A stretch of 23,966 bases of DNA from UBA9337 sp036584565. GTDB taxonomy: Bacteria; Patescibacteriota; Minisyncoccia; Moranbacterales; UBA9337. Shown here piece by piece: positions 7,039 to 14,154 of the stretch. The notes beneath the pieces are model-generated. The model was not told where the DNA came from. It did no database searches and was given only the letters and a program-made list of their open reading frames with translations. The stretch lies in the NCBI GenBank assembly GCA_036584565.1, contig JAZHDF010000038.1:1-23966 (forward strand), in the 5' to 3' direction. The position numbers were made by a program, and so were the translations under genes. Numbering within the stretch: position 1 is the stretch's first letter; each line of letters begins with the position of its first letter.

Positions 7039-8676
7039 TTAATTTATTTTTTTTATAACCCAAGTTTTATCTTTAAAAACCGTATCGTCGGTGTAAATGA
7101 AGAGATTCATTTCCGGAAGGCGTTGAATGATCTTGTTAGCTACCCATTGTTGTTTGCCGGTCAAGATAAAAACGGTTCCCTCCGGTATTTCCGTGTCAAG
7201 TAAACTATCCAATTCGTCTTGATGATAGTAAGCGGTATCGGGTCTTTGAAAATTAAACATTTTAACCGGGATGCGTTGCATATTTTCGGCAATAACGATA
7301 ACCGGGGTTTCCGGAGAGAGATTACGGATGTAATAAGAATCATCAATTAGACCGGATTCGAAGGATTGCGCTTGATGAGGATTGTTGGCCCAAAAGTAGT
7401 GATATTTGATGGTCTCGAATAGGCCGATAAAGGGAACGATAATAAAAATAAAAGACAGGATAATTATTTTGAGACCGTGGCCGTATTTTTCTTTTTTGCC
7501 CAAAAGCCACAGAAAAGGAACCGTGGCGATGATAAAAGTTATCGGCAAAGTCCCGATGGAGCGTAGCGCATGCGGTAGACCCTCGGCGGTAAGAAATTCC
7601 GGCGAGAGCATAATAAAAAACCAACTCAAAATGAATGTATAAACATAAAATTTACGATCCCGGATTTTATGTTTGAAGCGTAGATTTAATAAGTGAAACC
7701 ATTTAATGATCAAATAAATCAAGCCGCCCAAGAAAGTAAATCCCAAAATAGGATTAAGAATCGGAAAAGGCGGATAGTTATGGCGCCAGTTTTGATCACC
7801 CCAGAAATTATATTTTACCAAACTCAAGCCCAAGCTTTTCAAAAGGGTTTTAAGCGGCGCTCCATGGTTCATTTCCGGTGAAAAGACCGAAACATTGCCG
7901 GTGCGGGAGCTGAGGTATTCGGGGTGTTGATAAAAAGTGTAAAACAGCGGCGCCATGGTAATCAGGGCGGAAAAAATAAAAATCAAGCTTTGCTTCCAAT
8001 AATCCCGCCAGAAATTTTTCTTGGTTATCCAAAGGGCGATAAAGGAAAAAATAAGGATGGCCGGGGCGATGCGGAAAGAGATGTAAGTATGGAGGCCGAT
8101 TCCGAAGATCAAGCCGGCCAACATAAAGCAGAGATGGGATTTAAAAATCGAAGTTTGCCAAAATTTTTTGTTTTTTAAATCATAAACGATTTTGTTATAT
8201 CTGATTCCGCAAAATAAGTAGTAGAAAGAAAAAGTTAAAATAGCAGGCAACATATTGGCGCGAAAGGAGATGCGGGAAAAATTAATCGCCCAAAAGGAAA
8301 AAGCGGTAAAGAAAGCGGCCAGGAGTCCGGCTCGGCGACTGCGGAAAAGTTCTTTGGTTAGGAGATAGGTGCCCAAAACGGTTAAAACCCCGAAGATGGC
8401 GGAGGGTAATTTCAGAGCAAAAATGGAAACTCCGAATAAGTTGAAGCATAAGGCCACTAGATTCATCATTAAACCTTCACGGCCGTTGTTGTCTGGATAA
8501 AACCATTGGTAATCTCCGGTAGCGAGGGCGTTGAGGGCGTCGGTTCCGTTGACCGCCTCGTCGGGGTAAACTCCGGAGGGCACTTTTTCGATATTATAAA
8601 CGCGGACCAAAAAGGCAAAAACCAAAATCAAAAGCAATAAGGTTAAATTTAAAACTTTCTTATTTTCCAATTTCAT
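7039..8676 (-). CDS. GT39-like polytopic membrane glycosyltransferase
   Basis: A 545-residue membrane protein. It starts with a short N-terminal helix, then the extracytoplasmic loop PSGVYPDEAVNGTDALNAL with D39-E40 as the likely catalytic acidic pair. It also has DNNGREGLMMN, typical of the PMT_2-like group that uses polyprenyl-phosphate sugars. About ten further helices follow, and a soluble tail (about residues 430-545) contains ETPVIVIAENMQRIPVKMF. It differs from the downstream 616-residue enzyme in lacking NPEHPPL, so the two probably have different acceptors or donors. Only 41 bases separate it from that gene, so the pair is likely one leftward operon starting in the 8677-8790 divergent region. 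No strong - strand promoter was found; TATTAT at 8719-8714 is the best candidate -10. Confidence 0.83.
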   Translation of the reverse strand: MKLENKKVLNLTLLLLILVFAFLVRVYNIEKVPSGVYPDEAVNGTDALNALATGDYQWFYPDNNGREGLMMNLVALCFNLFGVSIFALKLPSAIFGVLTVLGTYLLTKELFRSRRAGLLAAFFTAFSFWAINFSRISFRANMLPAILTFSFYYLFCGIRYNKIVYDLKNKKFWQTSIFKSHLCFMLAGLIFGIGLHTYISFRIAPAILIFSFIALWITKKNFWRDYWKQSLIFIFSALITMAPLFYTFYQHPEYLSSRTGNVSVFSPEMNHGAPLKTLLKSLGLSLVKYNFWGDQNWRHNYPPFPILNPILGFTFLGGLIYLIIKWFHLLNLRFKHKIRDRKFYVYTFILSWFFIMLSPEFLTAEGLPHALRSIGTLPITFIIATVPFLWLLGKKEKYGHGLKIIILSFIFIIVPFIGLFETIKYHYFWANNPHQAQSFESGLIDDSYYIRNLSPETPVIVIAENMQRIPVKMFNFQRPDTAYYHQDELDSLLDTEIPEGTVFILTGKQQWVANKIIQRLPEMNLFIYTDDTVFKDKTWVIKKIN

Positions 8677-8726
8677 TTTTTTATTTTTATTTTTTAGAAT
8701 TCTTGATGTTTACATAATAACAGTTT

Positions 8727-8755
8727 TTGTTGATAAAATAAAGTTGTGGTATAAT
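8727..8755 (+). promoter_or_regulatory. Extended -10 promoter for the 8791-17101 cluster
   Basis: TTGTTG (8727-8732), a 17-base spacer and TATAAT (8750-8755) are preceded by TG at 8747-8748 (TGGTATAAT, an extended -10). The start site would be near 8762, leaving a leader of about 29 bases to the ATG at 8791, with no Shine-Dalgarno. Later genes of the cluster have short gaps (13-53 bases) and no comparable promoter, so this may drive the entire six-gene run. Confidence 0.6.
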
Positions 8756-8790
8756 TTAGAAGTCGAAAATAAAATTTTAAATTTTTTGAT

Positions 8791-10176
8791 ATGAGTAAAA
8801 ATATTCCTTCAGAGCTAGATAATCCAAGAGAGGAAAAAATTTTGGCCAAGGAAGAAGTTAAAAAAGGACAAGAATCTTTAATTATGGAAGGAATAGTAAG
8901 GGAAGAATTAAATGAAATATTAGCCAATATAGAAACTTTAATAAATGTACTGGAAAAAAAATATTTAAAATTTATTGAGAGAAAAAATTTAACAAAAAAA
9001 GAAGAAATCAAGTTAAGAAAAAAAATAGTAGGGGTTTTCAAACAGAAATTGGTCAAGATTAATAAAAAGAGGAATGGAGAGCTAAGGCTTAAGAATCTAG
9101 ATATTTTAAAGAATGAAGTTGAGGAAATTTTAAAGATGGAAATAGATGACTATCTTAAAGATTTAAATAATAAAAAAAATTCCGAGGAAGATTTTGATTC
9201 TTCTAAAAATGAGGAATTATTTATTGCGCCCGAAGTTGTCGAATTAGAAGCCGATTTGTCCGTCGAAGATAAAGAAAATCAAACTGATAAAGTTAAGGGT
9301 GGGATTTTGAGTGATTTATCCGGCTTCGAATATGAAGGTGAGCATAGTTTGGTGAAGGATAAAATAATAAAGTCTGAGAGGCAAAAAATAATCGATAGAT
9401 ACGGAAATGAAAACGATGTTTATTTAAGGTACGATGAAGGAGGTTTTCCAACAGATAGCATTGAGATAGTGGGATATGAATTTAATGGTGGTCAGGAAGG
9501 TAATTTTGTTGAAATAAAAAAGGTCGTCGGGGATAAAGAGGTTAGGGAGAAAATAGATTTAAATGAATTTGATAAATATTTGTCAGCGGGTAACTACGAG
9601 AGAGAAAAAACTTTTGAAAGTGTAACCAAAGAAAGGGAGAAGCTTACTTCGGAGGAGCAGACTGAATTAAAAATATTTGTAGAAGAAATATTGGCCAAAA
9701 TTGATGCCGATCTGGTCTCCCTTAGGGATATGATAAAAAATAAAGATGTTGAAGAAAGAATCAAAAAGAGAATATTATTATATGAGGAAAATGGTTTAAA
9801 AAAGATAAGAGAAATAATAAAGACCGATAAGAGTATTTTCGAGAGTCAAGATATTTTAAATTTAACGGAGACATTGCATCTTAAAATTAAAACCGCGCTG
9901 GATACTTTAAGTGATAAATTTAACGAGGCGGATAAATTTTTGGAGAGTTTAAATGAAAGAGAAAAACAAACGCTAGAAAAAATAGGTGAATTAATAGAGG
10001 AAACAAAAAATGGATTAAAAGAAGCTTTCGACTGGGGGAAACTTTCCGAGAGAAGGATTGAACAAATAATAGAAGATCAAACGATAATGTTTTTGATGAA
10101 TAATTTTACTAAGCAAGGCTTATTTGTCGATAGGGAGGAGTTAGCGGCCGAATATATTTTTAAAAACAAAAAATAA
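8791..10176 (+). CDS. Lys/Glu-rich protein of unknown function, first gene of T4SS-like cluster
   Basis: The 461-residue product is not recognised. It is very rich in Lys, Glu, Asn and Ile with long predicted helices (about 20-130 and 280-450), and it has no signal peptide or membrane helix. Between them, around residues 210-265, lies a beta-looking module with GGFPTDSIEIVGYEFNGG, EIKKVVGDKEV and a following acidic helix. It is probably a cytoplasmic scaffold or partner of the next protein, inferred only from position and composition. All 20 arginines are encoded by AGA or AGG and none by CGN, while neighbours on both sides use CGG/CGA often. Translation initiates without an SD. It is 13 bases from the next gene. 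Confidence 0.75.
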   Translation: MSKNIPSELDNPREEKILAKEEVKKGQESLIMEGIVREELNEILANIETLINVLEKKYLKFIERKNLTKKEEIKLRKKIVGVFKQKLVKINKKRNGELRLKNLDILKNEVEEILKMEIDDYLKDLNNKKNSEEDFDSSKNEELFIAPEVVELEADLSVEDKENQTDKVKGGILSDLSGFEYEGEHSLVKDKIIKSERQKIIDRYGNENDVYLRYDEGGFPTDSIEIVGYEFNGGQEGNFVEIKKVVGDKEVREKIDLNEFDKYLSAGNYEREKTFESVTKEREKLTSEEQTELKIFVEEILAKIDADLVSLRDMIKNKDVEERIKKRILLYEENGLKKIREIIKTDKSIFESQDILNLTETLHLKIKTALDTLSDKFNEADKFLESLNEREKQTLEKIGELIEETKNGLKEAFDWGKLSERRIEQIIEDQTIMFLMNNFTKQGLFVDREELAAEYIFKNKK

Positions 10177-10189
10177 TTTAAATTTTATT

Positions 10190-13100
10190 ATGGAAGGACA
10201 GAAATTAAATCCACTAGATCCAAATTCTTGGAGTAAAGCACAAGCTGGTTTACAAGAAGAATTGGATAATATTTTTAAAAGTATTGATAATTCTTCGGGA
10301 GAGGTTAAAGAAGATAATAATGAAAATCCTCAAATCGAGAGTGATGCCGAAGATAAGATAAATTATAATCCCTCTTTGAGGCGTCCTAATAGAAAAAAAC
10401 ATACTAAGCCTAATGGAAAGGAGATAGTTAATACTAAGAAAAAAATCCTGGAAGCTTCATCTGTTTCGGCGGAAACAAAAGTAGTAAGAGCTTATTTGTT
10501 GGATATTATAGGGGGCATATCTTTTGGTAATATTTCAAAAAAAGGAAAGGGTAATAGATCGATAACAAGATTGATAACAGAAGTATCAAAAAGTTTAGAT
10601 TTGCGCAAAGATGATATTGTTGGGACGGATATTGAAAGCAAAAAAGAAGAAGCTTTGCGTATGCTTACCGAGGAGGTAGAAAAAAGATTTAAAGCATCAG
10701 CTGAAAATAGCGGTAAATACAAAATCTATAATAAAATTATTGAGGTGCTTAATTTAAGCAAAGAAAGACAATTTGGGCTTAAAATGAAAAAAGATACTTC
10801 CGGGGAGGATGAAAATAAAGAAAATCAGAAGCAAGAAGATAGAGAAAGTACGGGAGTTCCTGTGGAGGAAGGTTCTGATAGTGAAAAAGATGGTGAAGAA
10901 AATCCAGTAGAAGAAAAAGCGGAGAATAAAGAGGAGGAGTCTGAAAAAAGCAAATCCTATGTCCAAGAATCATATGACAAGCTTCATTCCGCCGGTGTCA
11001 GTGATGAAGATTTGAAATATTTCTTTAATCTGCCCAGAAAAGAGCGGGATGAAATCTTGAATTTAAATGGCAATAAGTTGGCCGAGGCTCTAAAAATGCA
11101 GAAACTGAGAAATGCTCGAGAAAAACAAGATACTCTTAATGAAGAATTATTTAAAAACTTTAATCTTGACGATGAGCTGGCGGAGAAAAAGAAAAAAGAA
11201 AGAATTTTAACTGTTTTGAGTAGACAACTCCAAGAAGAACGAGATAAATATCTCAAGAAAGAAGATGAGGTGGGAGTAAAAATTTCCCGCTTGAAGAATT
11301 TCTTCCGAAATTTCGCTTCGTTTGACAAGGATTATCAAATCGAGAAGGAGCTGGAGATTTACAAGGAAAATTATGAGAGAGCGCTCAAAAATTATATGGA
11401 GGCTATTGTGGAATTGGAAGGGATTGAAGACGATCAAGAGGCGGAAATTATGTATCGGCATGCCAAATTCGGGGAGACGCTCAATTTGATGAGCGCCAAG
11501 GAAGATTTGAAATTTCAAAAACATCCTTTATGGGAAAGTATGAAAAGAGATTTGAGTGTCGGAACCTTGGATTTGGTAGATAAATACAGCGAGCTTTTGG
11601 GGCGACCCAAGAATTGGATTATGGAAAAAACCAGCTCCAAGGCGCTTGGTTTCGGGGGAGGGTTGGTAGCGGTCGGCGGGGCGATGTCTTTTTTGGCTTC
11701 CAATTTGCCCGGAATCAGAGGCTTGACTGTTTCGATGGGAATCGCCGTGGCTTCGAAAGGATCTTATAAGCGAGCGGAGGCTAAAAATGTTATTGAAAAA
11801 GAAAAAGGCTTGAAATCCGGCTCCGAAGAGCTAATGAGAAGAGTTACCGATTTGCAGGGAAAAATAGACCAAGAATTAATCAAGAGAGAACTAAATATTT
11901 CCTTGGAAAATGTTCCGGAGTCTGCCAGAAAAGAAATTAGAGATTATTATAAAAGACTGGGCTCATCTTTTGTTAAGGGATTGGCGCTTGGGGCCGGAAC
12001 ATATTTTGGCGGACAATATTTGCGTGAAAGCGGTTTGCTAGGCGAGGGAATTGAGGCAACAAAGAAATTTTTCGGACTAGCGGGAATTTCCATTGATCAA
12101 GGAGCTGATTCGATTAGTGGCTTAAAAGTTGGGGATTTAGAGGTGAAATCTCCCGAGGGAAGTTTGGTCGAAAGTGATGGAGTTCAGACAAAAAATTTAA
12201 TTCACGGTTCCGACACTCATCAGGGACCGACTGCCCCTCAAGCGAATTTGAATTCTGAAGCAAGCGGTTCTTCGGAGATAAAAACAGAGATTTCTCAAAC
12301 CGAAAAATTAGAATCGGCAACGGGAAGCAAGAGTGATCCGGTTTTAACCGATAATTCGGTTGATAGTTTGACTCAAATCAAAGTGATTGAGGGTAAGGGA
12401 ATAAAAGATTCTTTGGCGCAATTTTTGGCTCAAAATCACGAAAAGTTGACTGAGGGAAAAATGGGTTGGGATCCGGAAAAATATGCCAGTATAGAGGAGT
12501 GGGCCGATAAGCGAGCGATTGGAATCGTGGGCGAAATGCAGGAAAAATATCCGGATTATAATTTTGACAAAGTTTCCGCTGAAACGGATTTTCAAGTTGA
12601 CCTAAGTGATAAAGCGGATATCCGGATTGTCGGTTTGGAGGATAAATTTAATCTGGGCGGCAATCCGGAATCAATCGAGGAGTTGAAATTTGAAGAATCC
12701 GGAGCGAGTCAAACGGAGACAATCGAAGAAATTCAGAAAGAGGAAAATTTGGAAAAAGCCGAAGCGACCGAAAATCCGATTGCGGAAACGAGTGAATCAG
12801 CCGGCGATAATCAACGTGAAATTAGTTCCGAAGAGAGGGAGGATTTCAGAGAAGCGGTAATTGCGGAAATGAAAGAAAAAAATCCGGATTTTAATCTGGA
12901 GGAAAGTTTGAATAATATCAAGAGTGAATTAAGGGGTGGAGCGATTGAAATTGGCGGTGAACAAGCCCCTTCTGCCGAAATTAAAACCGTCGGAGCGAAA
13001 ATGAGTTTGGGAGAATTTTATAGTGAATTTGCAGTTAAGGAATTGCCGGGGTTAACGAGGGAAGACAGTAATTTGGGTAAAATTTTCAGGGGCATCAATT

Positions 13101-13306
13101 TAATCGGAAAAGAAAGTGTGGCTAATCAGCCGGAAAAAGGAGTTTTTGCTTTATTTAGGCAAACTTTTGATGAAAAAGTGGTAAATTTGAATTATAATGA
13201 AGGTGATACTGTCAGAAAAGTTTTTTTGCGAGCGATAGGAAGAGCTTATGAAGAAGGAAAATTGGAAGATTTCAAAGAAGCTTTGAGAAACACTAACATA
13301 AGTTAA
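10190..13306 (+). CDS. Large coiled-coil protein with hydrophobic segments and a repeated C-terminal domain
   Basis: The 1038-residue product is of unknown function. Residues 1-260 are charged and partly disordered, with a small conserved-looking helical part around 95-185. Residues about 265-470 are helical or coiled coil. GLVAVGGAMSFLASNLPGI (about 490-510) and FVKGLALGAGTYFGGQYL (about 595-612) are the only hydrophobic stretches and may insert in the membrane as two passes. A Ser/Glu/Thr-rich linker leads to two related modules (near 770-825 and 883-945; separate entry) and a final helical domain. No signal peptide is visible, so if it is membrane-bound the orientation is uncertain. It is placed before the ATPase and pilin genes and could be a structural or anchoring component of the apparatus (inference). 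Codon use shifts toward the window norm after about position 10975. Confidence 0.75.
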   Translation: MEGQKLNPLDPNSWSKAQAGLQEELDNIFKSIDNSSGEVKEDNNENPQIESDAEDKINYNPSLRRPNRKKHTKPNGKEIVNTKKKILEASSVSAETKVVRAYLLDIIGGISFGNISKKGKGNRSITRLITEVSKSLDLRKDDIVGTDIESKKEEALRMLTEEVEKRFKASAENSGKYKIYNKIIEVLNLSKERQFGLKMKKDTSGEDENKENQKQEDRESTGVPVEEGSDSEKDGEENPVEEKAENKEEESEKSKSYVQESYDKLHSAGVSDEDLKYFFNLPRKERDEILNLNGNKLAEALKMQKLRNAREKQDTLNEELFKNFNLDDELAEKKKKERILTVLSRQLQEERDKYLKKEDEVGVKISRLKNFFRNFASFDKDYQIEKELEIYKENYERALKNYMEAIVELEGIEDDQEAEIMYRHAKFGETLNLMSAKEDLKFQKHPLWESMKRDLSVGTLDLVDKYSELLGRPKNWIMEKTSSKALGFGGGLVAVGGAMSFLASNLPGIRGLTVSMGIAVASKGSYKRAEAKNVIEKEKGLKSGSEELMRRVTDLQGKIDQELIKRELNISLENVPESARKEIRDYYKRLGSSFVKGLALGAGTYFGGQYLRESGLLGEGIEATKKFFGLAGISIDQGADSISGLKVGDLEVKSPEGSLVESDGVQTKNLIHGSDTHQGPTAPQANLNSEASGSSEIKTEISQTEKLESATGSKSDPVLTDNSVDSLTQIKVIEGKGIKDSLAQFLAQNHEKLTEGKMGWDPEKYASIEEWADKRAIGIVGEMQEKYPDYNFDKVSAETDFQVDLSDKADIRIVGLEDKFNLGGNPESIEELKFEESGASQTETIEEIQKEENLEKAEATENPIAETSESAGDNQREISSEEREDFREAVIAEMKEKNPDFNLEESLNNIKSELRGGAIEIGGEQAPSAEIKTVGAKMSLGEFYSEFAVKELPGLTREDSNLGKIFRGINLIGKESVANQPEKGVFALFRQTFDEKVVNLNYNEGDTVRKVFLRAIGRAYEEGKLEDFKEALRNTNIS
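12505..13018 (+). repeat. Two diverged copies of a ~50-residue protein module
   Basis: At protein level, VGEMQEKYPDYNFDKVSAE (from about 12526) resembles IAEMKEKNPDFNLEESLNN (from about 12856). In each copy a short beta stretch follows (IRIVGLEDKFNLG against EIKTVGAKMSLGE). The two copies are about 330 bases apart in the same gene. The similarity was found by eye. It suggests an old internal duplication of a compact domain, with an Asp/Glu/Ser-rich linker between. Confidence 0.55.
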
Positions 13307-13329
13307 ATTAATCCCTAAATAAAAAAAAT

Positions 13330-13632
13330 ATGAGCAATGAAAATCAAGAAAAAATAAAAGAAGAAATAATGAGGGATTTGGGTTTTGATAAACTGACCCA
13401 AGAAAAACAGGATGAAATTTTAGCCAAAATCGGAGAGATTATTCTGAAAAAAATATTTATCGCCACAATCGATAAATTAAGCCCCGAGGACGGCGAGAAT
13501 TTTAAGGAAATGTTGCAGCGGGGCGAAGGGGTTGAAAGCATCGAAGAATTTTTGGGTGCAAAAATTCCTGATTATGATATGATAATAGAAAAGATTGTCG
13601 AGGAGGTAAAGGAGGATATTAAGAATAATTAA
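13330..13632 (+). CDS. Small acidic helical protein, DUF5663-like
   Basis: A 100-residue, mostly helical, acidic protein. The arrangement LGFDKLTQEKQDEILAKIGE, then a hydrophobic helix, LSPEDGENFKEML and finally IPDYDMIIEKIVEEVKE matches my memory of the CPR-enriched DUF5663 family. This should be checked by profile search. There is no membrane helix or signal peptide. The final IPDYDxxI helix looks like a short interaction motif. It lies between the large coiled-coil protein and another small acidic protein, directly before the ATPase gene. It may therefore be a cytoplasmic accessory or chaperone of the translocation machinery; that role is inference. It has no SD, and the upstream gap is 23 bases. 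Confidence 0.75.
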   Translation: MSNENQEKIKEEIMRDLGFDKLTQEKQDEILAKIGEIILKKIFIATIDKLSPEDGENFKEMLQRGEGVESIEEFLGAKIPDYDMIIEKIVEEVKEDIKNN

Positions 13633-13654
13633 TTTAAAAGCTAAGAATAAGCTT

Positions 13655-14101
13655 ATGGCGGAAGAAAGCAAATTAATTCCCAATCCCGATACCGCGGAGG
13701 GTTTGGAAAAAATAAGAAAAGAAGATTTGACGGGAGGATACGAATCCGGATTTGACAATGAAAAAGAAAAAGATATTTTTTCTCCCGAAAAAGAAGTAGC
13801 CAAAGAGATTTCCGGCGCGGAAAAAGATGCGAGTCACAGTAAGCCTTCTCCGGGAGTGTTTAAGGATGAAGATGAAGAAGTCGTAAAGACCGATGCGGAA
13901 ATAATCAAGCAAAAGAAGATGGACGCCGAAAGCAATATTAACCACCTGGTGGAATTGGCCACGCTCAAAGGAGTGACGCATGCGGTCAAAGTGGCGCGTC
14001 GGTTGGATGATAATTATGTTTTGGACATGATGCATGATAAATTACTTTCAGAAGAGCTGCACAAGGCTTTATTGGAAAAGAATTTAATTAGCGAGGATTA
14101 G
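13655..14101 (+). CDS. Small acidic protein with a helical C-terminal domain, unknown
   Basis: A 148-residue protein. Residues 1-80 are highly charged and probably disordered (many Glu, Lys, Asp). Residues 85-145 form a compact helical domain: NHLVELATLKGVTHAVKVAR, RLDDNYVLDMMHDKL and a closing helix LHKALLEKNLI. The C-terminal pattern (GVTHAVKVARRLDDNYVLD) looks like a conserved CPR domain usually found near VirB4/VirD4-like ATPases. This is from memory and no formal name is offered. A small hairpin (aagct at 13639-13643 with agctt at 13650-13654) covers the region just before the ATG. Likely co-transcribed with the ATPase gene 53 bases downstream and perhaps its soluble partner. Confidence 0.7.
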   Translation: MAEESKLIPNPDTAEGLEKIRKEDLTGGYESGFDNEKEKDIFSPEKEVAKEISGAEKDASHSKPSPGVFKDEDEEVVKTDAEIIKQKKMDAESNINHLVELATLKGVTHAVKVARRLDDNYVLDMMHDKLLSEELHKALLEKNLISED

Positions 14102-14154
14102 TTTGTCTGCTATTCGGGATTAGAAAAATAAAAATAAATTTTTTAAAAACAAAG

